A stretch of DNA of 64,000 bases, taken from NCBI GenBank assembly GCA_964586455.1, contig CAZPHV010000012.1, forward strand, positions 1-64,000, read 5' to 3'. Of the stretch, positions 10,862 to 19,495 are shown piece by piece. The translations under genes were made by a program, and so were the position numbers. Every line of letters starts with the position of its first letter. The stretch's first letter is position 1. The notes beneath the pieces were generated by a model. The model saw only the letters and a program-made list of their open reading frames with translations. It did not search any database and was not told where the DNA came from. Source of the stretch: Aquimonas sp964586455 (GTDB lineage Bacteria; Pseudomonadota; Gammaproteobacteria; Xanthomonadales; Xanthomonadaceae).

Positions 10862-11938
10862 TCACCGGGCAGAAGACGCCGAGCCCGAGGGCAGCGCCGA
10901 CGGCGTGCCCTCGCGCGCGCGCCAGGCGGAGGGCGTACACGCTTTGGCGGCCTTGAAGGCGCGATTGAAAGGCCCGAGCGATCCGAACCCGGCCTCCAGG
11001 CTGATCTCCAGCACGCTGCTCTTCGGGCGCTCCAGCAGAACGCGACAGGCGTGTTCGATGCGATAGCCGTTGATCCACTGGCTGAAGTTGCGTGCCCCCA
11101 GCACCTGGGTGATCACGCGGCTGACGCGATGCTCGCGGCTGCCGACATGCTCGGCGAGATCCGCGACCTTCAGCTCGGGATCGCGGTAGAGCAGATCCCG
11201 CTCCAACGCACGAATCAAGGCCTCGGCCAAGGCTCGGTCTTCACTGCGCGGGGGGGCCGGCTCTGCGGCGCGCTCGACTGCCAGCGCGGGTTCCGGCCGG
11301 GGTTGGCGACGGCAAAGTTCAAGCGCCACATGGGTGAAGACGAGGATGGACAGCGAGCACGTCAGCACCACGATTCGATGCGCGCCCGCCCAGCCCGAAT
11401 CCAACTCGACCAGCGACCCTGACAGAGTGCCCATCAGCAGGCAGCCGCCATAGACCACCACGAAGGCGAGGCGCACGTGCTGCTGCATGCGTGAAGCGAC
11501 GCCGAACCCGCGCAGCGCTTCAGCGAACGCCAGCACCAGCACGGTCGAGCTCGCCAGGGTCAGCAGGGCGCCGAGTGCGACGACCAGCTCGCTGGGCAAT
11601 CCCGCGACCTGCAAACTGCGATAGCCCACGATCAGCGCAGCAATCAGCGCCGCTGCAGCGATCTGCATGCGGCCAACTCCGCCCTCGCCGCGGAACAGCG
11701 CGCGGGCCACCAGCCAATAGACATTGCAGGTGGCACAGCCGCCGACGGCAAGCGCGAGCAGCGCCCATCCCGGCGCCGACTCCAGCGCTGGCCGCAGGAG
11801 GTCGAGCGCCATCGATCCACAGAACACCGCGAACAGCAGCTCGGCCGGCGACTTGTGCGGACGCCGGAGCAGCAGAACCACCGACGCCAGCGCGGCAGCC
11901 ACCACCAGCCACGTCATTGCCAATGCGATCGAGTCCAT
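10862..11938 (-). CDS. Membrane-anchored AraC-family transcriptional regulator
   Basis: The 358-residue product has about seven hydrophobic segments in its first 220 residues (starting SIALAMTWLVVAAALASVVLLL). A cytoplasmic linker and a C-terminal AraC-type DNA-binding domain follow, with two helix-turn-helix units (LKVADLAEHVGSREHRVSRVI and SVLEISLEAGFGSLGPFNRAFK). This 7-TM plus AraC layout is known for regulators that sense membrane or extracellular signals. The ATG at 11938 has GGGAG about 10 nt upstream; the longer frame to 12091 adds a charged stretch with no ribosome site. It is divergent from a DUF2306 membrane protein, with two palindromes in between, suggesting that it controls that gene and itself. 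Confidence 0.85.
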   Translation of the reverse strand: MDSIALAMTWLVVAAALASVVLLLRRPHKSPAELLFAVFCGSMALDLLRPALESAPGWALLALAVGGCATCNVYWLVARALFRGEGGVGRMQIAAAALIAALIVGYRSLQVAGLPSELVVALGALLTLASSTVLVLAFAEALRGFGVASRMQQHVRLAFVVVYGGCLLMGTLSGSLVELDSGWAGAHRIVVLTCSLSILVFTHVALELCRRQPRPEPALAVERAAEPAPPRSEDRALAEALIRALERDLLYRDPELKVADLAEHVGSREHRVSRVITQVLGARNFSQWINGYRIEHACRVLLERPKSSVLEISLEAGFGSLGPFNRAFKAAKACTPSAWRAREGTPSALPSGSASSAR

Positions 11939-12011
11939 GCGCGCGCTTCTCCCTTCAATCCAGCGAAAGGGTGGCGAGCGACGGCGAAGCTTGCAAGCGC
12001 CCGAAGGCTGA

Positions 12012-12068
12012 ACGGGAAGCATGAAGGCGCTTCCCGATTCCCACATCGATCGGCCGATTCGCGAATCG
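12012..12068. promoter_or_regulatory. Two inverted repeats in the AraC/DUF2306 divergent promoter region
   Basis: CGGGAAGC (12012-12019) pairs with GCTTCCCG (12028-12035) across 8 bases. Just downstream is the perfect 16-bp palindrome CCGATTCGCGAATCGG (12053-12068). Both sit in the 191-bp region between the divergent starts, where an operator would be expected. AraC proteins more often bind direct repeats, so another regulator is possible. Confidence 0.4.
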
Positions 12069-12129
12069 GCGGGACGGCCGGGCCCGCCCACCGCAGGCTG
12101 GCAACTCTCGACCCAGCCCGGAATGCCTC

Positions 12130-12936
12130 ATGTTGCCCAGCCCTGCGCCCCATTCGGCGGATCACCGCGCCCTCTCCCTTGCCGCAGGTGTGTGGTTTGT
12201 TACCGCCGCACTCGGTCAGGCGGCCTTTGCTGCTTTCGTGCTCGCCTTCGTGGTGCCGCGCTGGGTCGCCGGTGACCTGTTGGGGCTTAACGACAAGCCG
12301 CACATCACCGGCTACGTTGCGGGCGACGACTTCGGCAACGCCCAGCTGTTGGCTCACCTGCTGGTGGGCGCGCTCATGACCCTGTCAGGACTGCTGCAAC
12401 TGCTGCCGGCCTTGCGTCGGCAGTGGCCGGGCCTGCACCGCTGGAACGGCCGCGTGTTCCTGCTGAGCGCTGCGATCGCCACGCTCAGCGGGTTCTACCT
12501 GATCTGGGTGCGCGGTTCGCAGCTCAACCTCGGCAGCGCTCTGGCGACCAGTGCCAACGGCGTGCTCATCCTGCTGGCGCTGATGCTCGCGTGGCGCAGC
12601 GCGAGGGCGCGCGACATCGCCAGCCATCGGCGCCACGCCCTGCGTGCTTTCCTGCTTGTCAACGGCGTCTGGTTCCTGCGGCTGGGCATGGTGATGGCCG
12701 GCATGCTGCTGGCCGCCATGGGGGAGGAGTTGTCCGTGGATGGCCCGGTGTTTCTGGCCGTGAGCGTGTTCAGCTGGCTGCTGCCGCTCGCGCTGCTGGA
12801 GCTCTACTTCGCCGCCCAGCGTTCGCGTCAGTCCGCGTTCCGCTACGCCGTCGCTGCACTGCTCGGCCTGTTGGCTCTGCTCACGGCCGCAGGCGGCCTG
12901 GCGGCCTGGCTGTTCATGTGGGCGCCGCGACTGTAG
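12130..12936 (+). CDS. DUF2306 family integral membrane protein
   Basis: The 268-residue product has about seven hydrophobic segments (for example ALGQAAFAAFVLAFVVPRWV and GNAQLLAHLLVGALMTLSGLLQLLPALR). The region LRRQWPGLHRWNGRVFLLSAAIATLSG, with its conserved HRW(N/L)GR, is the hallmark of DUF2306 proteins. The molecular role of this family is unknown; a conserved His/Arg between membrane segments hints at heme, quinone or ion handling, but that is speculation. The gene is divergent from a 7-TM AraC regulator, a common pairing for inducible membrane proteins. A gap of 192 bp to the next convergent stop holds nothing recognisable. Confidence 0.85.
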   Translation: MLPSPAPHSADHRALSLAAGVWFVTAALGQAAFAAFVLAFVVPRWVAGDLLGLNDKPHITGYVAGDDFGNAQLLAHLLVGALMTLSGLLQLLPALRRQWPGLHRWNGRVFLLSAAIATLSGFYLIWVRGSQLNLGSALATSANGVLILLALMLAWRSARARDIASHRRHALRAFLLVNGVWFLRLGMVMAGMLLAAMGEELSVDGPVFLAVSVFSWLLPLALLELYFAAQRSRQSAFRYAVAALLGLLALLTAAGGLAAWLFMWAPRL

Positions 12937-13128
12937 GGCCGACAGCGGCTTGCAGCCTCGAAAGACGCGGAGTCAGATGTGGGGGTGCGGTGAGCGAAAG
13001 TGCCCTGAAAGTCTCCTCGTGCAGGTGACGGCGCGGATCGGGCGGATCGTGCAAGCAGCTCGCGCGGGCGGGCTAGAGCGCAGTCCGCACGGTTGAGGCG
13101 ATGGGAACGGGCCAGCCATCGGAGCCCC

Positions 13129-14280
13129 TCATTCGAATCCGTCCTCGAGCAGCGGACGCGCAAGGATGATGTCGCTGAACTGCAGCGGGCTCTGCCCGGA
13201 CGGCGCGACTTCGACGAAGTCGCCGTCGGTCGCGATCGGTTCGAGCCCGGCGGCGTCCAGGGCGACGCGACGCAGGATGCGCTGATTGCCGAATACGCCG
13301 ACCCGACCGTTTTCGCTGACGCCGAACATCGTCGCCGACGGCACGCCGAGCGACGTCAGGCGGGTCAGCGTCCGTGTCGGTGGCAGCAGCTCGCTGGCCC
13401 GCGCTGAAGCGATCGGTGGTGCGCCGCCCATGGTGGGCGTATAGGTGATGAACACGGTCGGGTCGCCGGCGGGATCGGCGGGTCGCTGTACACGCACCAT
13501 GCGCGTGGCGACCGCGCCCGCGAAGGCCGGGCTGTCCGGCGGCAGCGCGAAGCTGATCTCGGAGCGCACGCCCGAAGTGAGATGCACCGCGGCGAGACGC
13601 GGCTGGCTGCTGGTCGCAGCCGTCGTGTGGCGGAGGTAGACCTCCTGGCCATTGGGCGAGAATCCGATCAGATCCGGGAGCAGATCGGTCGCGATCGGCA
13701 GGGTGGTCGCGACGAGCGTGTCCGGATCGATCACGCGCAGACCGTCGGCGCAGCCGCTGGCGACGATCCGCCCGTCCGGCGCACTCGCGATGTCCTTGGC
13801 GATCGGTCCACACAGCGCCCAGGGCAGGGGAACCTCTGCGACCTCCGCAAGCGTGATCGCGTCCAGCACCGCGACGCTGATCGCCTGCGGTGGCGAGGTC
13901 AACTTCCAGACGTACAGACGCCTGTCGTCGGGGCTGATTGCGATCGTGCGCCCGGTCGCCTGACCGACCACTACGGTGCGCAGGATGGCGCGTCGGGATG
14001 CGCTCAGCGCGTGCACGCGCATCTGTGCGGGCTGTCCGCCGGCGGCCAGCATGCGGCTGACCAGGTACAGGCGTGAACGATCGGCATTGGCGACCATGCG
14101 CGAGGGTTCGACGCCGAAACCGGTGATGCGCGTGAGTTCCGTCATGGTTTCGACGTCGTACACGAGCACCGCGTTGATCGGCGCCTGTGCGGTGACGAAG
14201 GCGACGTCTTCGGCGAGTGCGGGCAGCGCGGCGCACAGGCTGCTGAGCAGAGCAAAGAGCGAGCGACTTGCGAGCGTCAT
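13129..14280 (-). CDS. Secreted YVTN/YncE-like beta-propeller protein with C-terminal GFE tail
   Basis: The 383-residue product has a signal peptide (1-23, PALA-ED). Repeated propeller blades follow: INAVLVYDVETMTELTRI, TGRTIAISPDDRRLYVWKL, DIASAPDGRIVASGCADGLRVID. No enzyme motif is seen, so a binding or scaffold role outside the cytoplasm is likely. It ends abruptly in ARPLLEDGFE, the shortest version of the GFE tail found here. A CGTTCG-N17-CATTC element lies 51 nt upstream of the start. It neighbours a second GFE-tail gene on the same strand, but each has its own copy of the element, so they are probably separate transcripts. Confidence 0.82.
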   Translation of the reverse strand: MTLASRSLFALLSSLCAALPALAEDVAFVTAQAPINAVLVYDVETMTELTRITGFGVEPSRMVANADRSRLYLVSRMLAAGGQPAQMRVHALSASRRAILRTVVVGQATGRTIAISPDDRRLYVWKLTSPPQAISVAVLDAITLAEVAEVPLPWALCGPIAKDIASAPDGRIVASGCADGLRVIDPDTLVATTLPIATDLLPDLIGFSPNGQEVYLRHTTAATSSQPRLAAVHLTSGVRSEISFALPPDSPAFAGAVATRMVRVQRPADPAGDPTVFITYTPTMGGAPPIASARASELLPPTRTLTRLTSLGVPSATMFGVSENGRVGVFGNQRILRRVALDAAGLEPIATDGDFVEVAPSGQSPLQFSDIILARPLLEDGFE

Positions 14281-14331
14281 GGCGATCTCCGGAAGGGCGC
14301 GCCAGCCGATGGGTGAAGGCGCTTGAACCCG

Positions 14332-14359
14332 GAATGCGTGCCGGGGAGGAAAGCGAACG
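14332..14359 (-). promoter_or_regulatory. CGTTCG-N17-CATTC element, copy 3
   Basis: The minus-strand copy ends 51 nt before the start codon of the 383-residue propeller protein. The bases after the first box are CTTTCC and a CCGG lies mid-spacer, as in copies 1 and 4. The spacing is exactly 17. Confidence 0.7.
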
Positions 14360-14573
14360 TGGCCCCAGTGCGCTTCGGTGCCCTGGCGTTTCGATACCGT
14401 GTTCGAGCCGTCTCAGCCCCTGCAGAGGGCGAGCGCTGTTCGATACGAGCCGCGGCCCTCGGCAACAGAAGACGACACGAGGCGCCAGGCCAATGCGCTT
14501 GAGCTCAGCCAAGCATGGGCTCATGAGCCTGTCCCGCCTCGCCCTCCGCCCCGAGTACACGCCCGCGCCCCAA

Positions 14574-15644
14574 TCAGTCGTTGTCGGACTCGAAGCCGTC
14601 GGCGAAGAGTGCATAGGGCAATTCGTAGGCGCCGATGTCCCTGTCGCGGCCGTTGGTGCGTGCATTGCCATCCAGGTCGACCTCGCCCGCACCGATGGCA
14701 CCGTCGCCGGCGTCCAGCAAGGGCGAATCCTGCCGCAGCCGGAAGTTGCCGCCGGCGGCATCGACGAAGCCCGGGATGGGCGCCACGATGTTGCCGATGC
14801 TCTGGGTCGGTGTGCCGATCAACGAGTCGATACGGTTGTTGCGCAGCACGATCGCGTTGGCATTCGCGGGAGCGAGCTCGAGCTGCGCCCCCTCGTTCTC
14901 GTGGAAGGCGTTGTTGGCGACCAGGGTCGAGAAAAAGTTGTCGATGAAGATCCCGCCCATTGGGCAGGCGATCGCGGGGCAGCGATTGCGCGCAACGGTG
15001 TTGTTGAAAACGCTCACGCTGGCCACCGGCTGTGCCGTGACCAGCTTGGCACCGCATGGGCCGTTTGCGCAGGTGTTGTCGAGGATGAGCGTGTTGGTGA
15101 CCTGGATGCCGCCCACGGCGCTAACCAGCACTCCTCCGGGGCTCTCGCTGTTGGTGGCGTTGTTGTTGCGGACGACCAGTCGATCGAGCCTCGTGTTGTC
15201 GCCCCCCGAGACCCGCAAGCCACCGAAGCCGTTGCCGGAACCGCCCCTGATCGTCAGGTTGCTCATCTCGATCATCGCGTTGAAGTTCGTGCTGGAGTTC
15301 GAGATGTCCAGCACCCTGCGCTGGTTCACGCCATCGAGCACGCTCAGGCTCGGATCAGCGAAAGCGAACGCACAGGGAACAAGGCCGAAGTTCTGCCAGC
15401 CGCCGCTCAGTGTGAGGCGATTGGGCTCGGATGAGACGAAGGTGAATGCGGTCGCACCGCTGCCCATCGTGTAGGTCCCGGCCCGCAGCCGGATCTCGTC
15501 GTCCTGGCCATTGCTCGCCGCCTGGGTCAGCGCACTCTGCAGCGACGGCCCGTCGCTGACGCAGAAAATCGCGGCGCTGGCCGAGAGCGGCACGGAGAGC
15601 CCGAAGGCAGCGACGAAGGCAAGGCATCGGGACAGGCGGCGCAT
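14574..15644 (-). CDS. Secreted beta-helix protein with C-terminal GFE tail
   Basis: The 356-residue product has a signal peptide (1-24, LSASA-AIF). Its parallel beta-helix repeats (MSNLTIRGGSGNGFGGLRVSG, LDRLVVRNNNATN, VTNTLILDNT, VVANNAFHEN-like turns) are followed by FRLRQDSPLLDAGDG and DLDGNARTNGRDRDIGAYE. That last block is the standard end of choice-of-anchor Q beta-helix proteins, which then run into a sorting or anchoring tail. Here the tail is YALFADGFESDND. It is a smaller relative of the 827-residue protein ending at 6629: both have AxFCV just after the signal peptide and the same tail. A CGTTCG-N17-CATTC element lies 38 nt upstream. Function unknown; adhesion or surface display is inferred. 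Confidence 0.85.
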   Translation of the reverse strand: MRRLSRCLAFVAAFGLSVPLSASAAIFCVSDGPSLQSALTQAASNGQDDEIRLRAGTYTMGSGATAFTFVSSEPNRLTLSGGWQNFGLVPCAFAFADPSLSVLDGVNQRRVLDISNSSTNFNAMIEMSNLTIRGGSGNGFGGLRVSGGDNTRLDRLVVRNNNATNSESPGGVLVSAVGGIQVTNTLILDNTCANGPCGAKLVTAQPVASVSVFNNTVARNRCPAIACPMGGIFIDNFFSTLVANNAFHENEGAQLELAPANANAIVLRNNRIDSLIGTPTQSIGNIVAPIPGFVDAAGGNFRLRQDSPLLDAGDGAIGAGEVDLDGNARTNGRDRDIGAYELPYALFADGFESDND

Positions 15645-15682
15645 GGGGGAAGTCCGGCAACGATCGTGATCGACTCTTCCTG

Positions 15683-15710
15683 GAATGCACGAGGCCGACG
15701 AAAACGAACG
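15683..15710 (-). promoter_or_regulatory. CGTTCG-N17-CATTC element, copy 4
   Basis: The minus-strand copy ends 38 nt before the start codon of the 356-residue beta-helix protein. The bases after the first box are TTTTCGTCGGCC. The spacing is again exactly 17. Confidence 0.7.
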
Positions 15711-15775
15711 TGGGATGCCAAAGCAGTTTCAGGCTACTGTCGGCGCTACGAGACAGTTGCTGAGGGAACCTGAGC

Positions 15776-16144
15776 ATGTCGCCGAAAGCGCTTGTGGAAG
15801 AGTGGGTACGCCGCTTCAACGCCGGCGACGTCGAGGGTCTGGCCTGCCTCTACGCGCCGGACGCCGTCAATCACCAGGTGGTGATGGAGCCGCTGTCCGG
15901 GCGCGAGGCGATCCGGCGCATGTTCGAGGTCGAGTTCGGGCGTGCCGAGATGGTCTGTCTGGTCGAGAACATTTTCGCCGATGGCGAGTGGGCCATCCTC
16001 GAATGGCGTGATCCCAAGGGCCTGCGCGGCTGCGGGTTCTTCCAGGTGCGCGACGGCGCGATCGCGTTCCAGCGCGGCTACTTCGACCAGCTCTCGTTCT
16101 TCCGACAGCAGGGCTTGACGGTGCCGGATGCCTATCTCGGCTAG
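15776..16144 (+). CDS. NTF2-like (SnoaL-type) protein
   Basis: The 122-residue product has the cone-shaped NTF2-like pattern: an N-terminal helix (ALVEEWVRRFNAGDVEGLACLYAPDAVNH), then GREAIRRMFEVEF and alternating strands ending in FFQVRDGAIAFQRGYFDQLSFF. This is the layout of SnoaL-like polyketide cyclase and limonene-epoxide-hydrolase-type proteins. A GAGGG ribosome site precedes the ATG. There is no signal peptide, so it is cytoplasmic. Most members of this size are of unknown substrate, and no partner enzyme is adjacent. Confidence 0.8.
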   Translation: MSPKALVEEWVRRFNAGDVEGLACLYAPDAVNHQVVMEPLSGREAIRRMFEVEFGRAEMVCLVENIFADGEWAILEWRDPKGLRGCGFFQVRDGAIAFQRGYFDQLSFFRQQGLTVPDAYLG

Positions 16145-16508
16145 CCCCGGCTCATCAAGGCCGCGGCCGCCTGCGCTGTGGGATGCCCGGCTTGATCCCT
16201 GCGTCACACGCGCCTACGTTCTGCGTGACTTGAGCCCCCGGCTTGCGGCGGCGTTCCAGCTGCTCACGTGCTCGACTCCTGAAGCTGCACCAGGCTGATG
16301 CGTGCTCGCGGATCTCGGCGATGGCCCGCCGGCGATCACCGTTTGCGAGGTCGTAGGGTGGTGCAAAGGTGACTTCTGCACACCGTTCTGCGGGCAGCGT
16401 GGCGTTTTCTGCTCAGGTGTGCGGCCATGTGTGGCCCTCGCCAGCAAGTCGTGAGCGCCCTGTTATAGTCCCGCCGCTTTCGGCTGCCCCAGTGGATTGC
16501 GCGACGCC
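16145..16508. other. 364-bp leader region of the sigma factor gene
   Basis: No gene was seen. A degenerate REP-like piece (GTAGGGTGGTGCA ... TGCACACC) lies near 16350-16385. TTATAGTCC near 16463 resembles a sigma-70 -10 box. CGTTTT-N17-CATGT at 16403-16430 keeps the spacing of the four promoter elements upstream but only 8 of the 11 bases, so self-control by that element is no more than a suggestion. Confidence 0.4.
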
Positions 16509-17018
16509 ATGACTGATCCTGTCCAACCGCTGCCGAGCTATGAAGACGTCTACGCTGACCTCAAGCGGCGCGCCCGAGCTATGCGTCCGGGCCGGCACAG
16601 CAATACCCTTGACACTACCGCTCTGGTGCACGAGGGCTTCCTCAAGCTCGCGCATGCGAATGTCAGCGCGCGCGATCGCAGCCATCTGTTCCAGCTGGCG
16701 GCCATGGCCATGCGCCAGGTGCTGATTGACCACCTGCGCGAGCGCGGGGCGCAGAAGCGCGGTGGCGATCAGGTACGGATCGAGCTCACCGACCTGGAGC
16801 TGCCGCAGGATGACCCCGCCGAGGGCCTGACCGAGGTGCTGCAGGCGCTGACCCGACTGCAGCACATCGACTCCCGGCTGGCCGATGTGTTCGCCCTGCG
16901 CGCATTCGCAGGGCTGGCCTTCGAAGACATCGGCAGCATGCTCGACTGCTCGCGCTCAACGGCGCAACGCGACTTCGATGCCGGCCGCGCCTATCTGCTG
17001 GAGCGGATGGGCGCCTGA
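16509..17018 (+). CDS. ECF-type RNA polymerase sigma factor (kinase-linked family)
   Basis: The 169-residue product has region 2 (LVHEGFLKLAHANVSARDRSHLFQLAAMAMRQVLIDHLRERGAQKR) and region 4 (LADVFALRAFAGLAFEDIGSMLDCSRSTAQRDFDAGRAYL) of the ECF sigma family often named Sigma70_ECF/Sig-70_X6. In Xanthomonads and Vibrio, members of this family sit next to Ser/Thr kinases, and phosphorylation of the sigma factor itself activates it instead of release from an anti-sigma factor. Here a Ser/Thr kinase gene starts 77 nt downstream, and no anti-sigma gene is present. ATG 16509 is preferred to TTG 16497. Target promoters are unknown; the four CGTTCG-N17-CATTC elements within 7 kb upstream are candidates. 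Confidence 0.87.
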   Translation: MTDPVQPLPSYEDVYADLKRRARAMRPGRHSNTLDTTALVHEGFLKLAHANVSARDRSHLFQLAAMAMRQVLIDHLRERGAQKRGGDQVRIELTDLELPQDDPAEGLTEVLQALTRLQHIDSRLADVFALRAFAGLAFEDIGSMLDCSRSTAQRDFDAGRAYLLERMGA

Positions 17019-17095
17019 GCCCTCGAGCCCTCGATCGATTGAGCCTGGGCACGCGCCACACTCGTTCTGCTGCCGCACCCCAGAGAGCAATTACC

Positions 17096-19495
17096 GTGGA
17101 CACCGACCTGCAACTCGATCGCCAGGCACTGGCCCTGTTCCGTCGCATGCTGGACTTGCAAACCCATGACCGCGCCGGCTTCGATGCCGAGCTCTCCGGC
17201 CTTGCACCGGAGCTGGCGAGTCGGGTGCGGCGTCTGCTGGATAGCCACCACCGCGAGACGGGGCAGGAGCAGCGCTGGCAGCAGGCCCTCACGCCTGACC
17301 TGCCCACCCAGTTGGGCCCGTTCACCCTGCTGCGCGAGATCGGCCGCGGCGGTATGGGCATCGTCGCCGAAGCTCAGCGCGAGGCCGAGGGATTCACCCA
17401 GCGTGTGGCCATCAAGTGGATCCCGGCCTGGCAGGTGGACGCGACACGGCGGCAGCGCTTTCTGTTCGAGCGCGACGTGGTGACCCGGTTGCGCCATCCG
17501 CACATCGCCCAATTGGTCGATGGCGGCGAGGGCGAGCAGGGCGAGCTTTGGTATGCGATGGAACTGGTCGAAGGTGAAGACCTGCTGCGCCACTGCAGCG
17601 AGCATCGGCTTGGGCTGCAGGCGCGGGTGCGTCTGCTGCTGGACCTCTGCGATGCAGTTGCCCACGCGCACCGCAACCTGATCCTGCACCGCGACATCAA
17701 GCCCGGAAACGTGCTGGTCGATCGCGAGGGCCGGCTCAAGCTGATCGACTTCGGCATCGCCAAGGGCCTGGACGAAGCCGCCGAAGGCCCCACCCTCGAT
17801 GCCGCACCCATGACCCCTCGCTACGCCGCCCCGGAACAACTGCGCGGCGAGCGGCCGACGACGGCCAGTGACATCTGGCAGTTGGCCGCCCTGGGCTTTG
17901 AACTGATAGCCGGCCAAGCCGCGCGCAAGGACGGTCGGCTGCGTTGGGCCAGCCAAGCGGCTCTCGAAGGCGACGGGCAGCACGCGGCCCACTGTGGCCT
18001 GGACCCGCAGCGCCTGCAGCGCGCTTTGCGCGGAGATCTGGATGCGATCCTGCAGGCCGGCCTGCACGAAGCGCCCCAGCAGCGCTATCCCAGCGTGGAA
18101 GCGTTCGCCTCGGATTTGCGCGCTTGGCTGCAGGGCCAAACAGTCGGCGTGCGCAGGCATGAGCGCTGGTATGCGGCGCGACGCTTTGTTGCGCGGCATA
18201 CTGGCGCACTCGCGCTCGGCGCCGCCGCTCTGATGGTGGTGGTGGTCAGCGCCAGCGTGACCTTTCAGCAGGGCCAGCGCGCGCTGGAGCAGTCAAGAAT
18301 CGCCGAAGGCAGCACCGATCTGCTGCTGCAGATCCTGCTGTCTACACCGGGCAGCAACCTGACCAACCTGACCTTGCGTGGGTACTTTGATCACGTGATC
18401 AAAACCACTTTGCAGGACACGGCGTTGCCACCCGCGCAGCGTTACCGTTTGCTGGAAGCCGTCATCGACAGGTCGCTGGATCTGCAAGGCTCCGCTGCTA
18501 CTGAGCGCGGTGCTCACGCACTGATTGACCTAGCGGAGCAAGTCCACGGCAAGGGTTCATTGAAGGCCGCCTTTGCCAGTGACCAATGGGTTAGAGCTGC
18601 CCTGGAGCGACAGGCTCTGCGGGCAAGCGAGTTGGAACAGCATGTTCAGCGCACGGCTGCGATCTTTGCACACGCAGGCGTCCGCTCTGGGATTGAGTAT
18701 CTCGAGCACCTAAGGACCCGTGCGACCCTGGCAAACGCACTGGGGGACTTTGACCCGATGGTCGAGCTGGCGGAGCAGATGTACGCCTTGGCGGAAGCAG
18801 ACCAGGATTTGGAGGTCGACAGCCAATTGAGCTACATGAGCTTGCTCTATAGCGCATACGGGGCGAGTGGACGCTGGCCGGAAGCCAGCGCAGCAGCAGA
18901 CCGTACGCTGCGCTTCGCAGAGGCAGCGGCATTGGACTCTGCAGAGGCTGCCAGCACCCTCGACCACCTTCGCTCCACGGCCTGCGTGTCGCGCGCCTCA
19001 AGCGACGCAGCCTCTGCAGTGGAGTTGTGCCGTGGGTTTGTCGAGTCGATGCGCGCAGCGGACACCCTAATGAGCAGTGCCGGCGCACGCGTTCTAACTG
19101 GCATGGGGCTGGCAACAGCAGAGATGGGCGATCCCGTTGCCGCGCTGTCGTACCTGCAGCAGGCTGACCAAGCGCTGGCGCAAACCCACGGACAGGACGC
19201 AATGCCGGATGAACGCGTAGCCCTCCTTGACACGATCGGCGTTGTGAACACACGAATCGGCCGCCACGAGGAGGCGCTTGTAATTCGAGAGCGTCTGCTC
19301 TCCCACCATGCCAGCACGCACCCGGAGAACCACCTGTTTGTTCTGCAAACTCAGATCGAACTCGCCGAATCGATGATCGCCACAAACCGCAAAGCCGAGG
19401 CGCGTGCGCTGCTGGATCCACAGACTGACCTGTCTGCGCTCCCCGAGTCATGGCTACAGCGCTGGAACGAAGCCTTGGTTCAGCTCGCCAATTGA
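17096..19495 (+). CDS. Transmembrane Ser/Thr protein kinase with C-terminal helical-repeat sensor domain
   Basis: The product is 799 residues from the GTG at 17096; a TTG at 17039 would add 19. A Hanks-type kinase domain spans about 75-345. It has the glycine loop GRGGMG near 83, the ATP lysine in VAIKW near 107, the catalytic loop HRDIKPGN near 197, the metal-binding DFGIAKG and an APE-like APEQL, so it should be active. A single membrane helix (ALALGAAALMVVVVSASVTF, about 369-388) separates the kinase from a roughly 400-residue periplasmic region of helical TPR-like pairs. The gene follows the ECF sigma gene on the same strand, matching kinase/sigma pairs in which the kinase phosphorylates the sigma factor. 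The signal sensed is unknown. Confidence 0.88.
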   Translation: MDTDLQLDRQALALFRRMLDLQTHDRAGFDAELSGLAPELASRVRRLLDSHHRETGQEQRWQQALTPDLPTQLGPFTLLREIGRGGMGIVAEAQREAEGFTQRVAIKWIPAWQVDATRRQRFLFERDVVTRLRHPHIAQLVDGGEGEQGELWYAMELVEGEDLLRHCSEHRLGLQARVRLLLDLCDAVAHAHRNLILHRDIKPGNVLVDREGRLKLIDFGIAKGLDEAAEGPTLDAAPMTPRYAAPEQLRGERPTTASDIWQLAALGFELIAGQAARKDGRLRWASQAALEGDGQHAAHCGLDPQRLQRALRGDLDAILQAGLHEAPQQRYPSVEAFASDLRAWLQGQTVGVRRHERWYAARRFVARHTGALALGAAALMVVVVSASVTFQQGQRALEQSRIAEGSTDLLLQILLSTPGSNLTNLTLRGYFDHVIKTTLQDTALPPAQRYRLLEAVIDRSLDLQGSAATERGAHALIDLAEQVHGKGSLKAAFASDQWVRAALERQALRASELEQHVQRTAAIFAHAGVRSGIEYLEHLRTRATLANALGDFDPMVELAEQMYALAEADQDLEVDSQLSYMSLLYSAYGASGRWPEASAAADRTLRFAEAAALDSAEAASTLDHLRSTACVSRASSDAASAVELCRGFVESMRAADTLMSSAGARVLTGMGLATAEMGDPVAALSYLQQADQALAQTHGQDAMPDERVALLDTIGVVNTRIGRHEEALVIRERLLSHHASTHPENHLFVLQTQIELAESMIATNRKAEARALLDPQTDLSALPESWLQRWNEALVQLAN

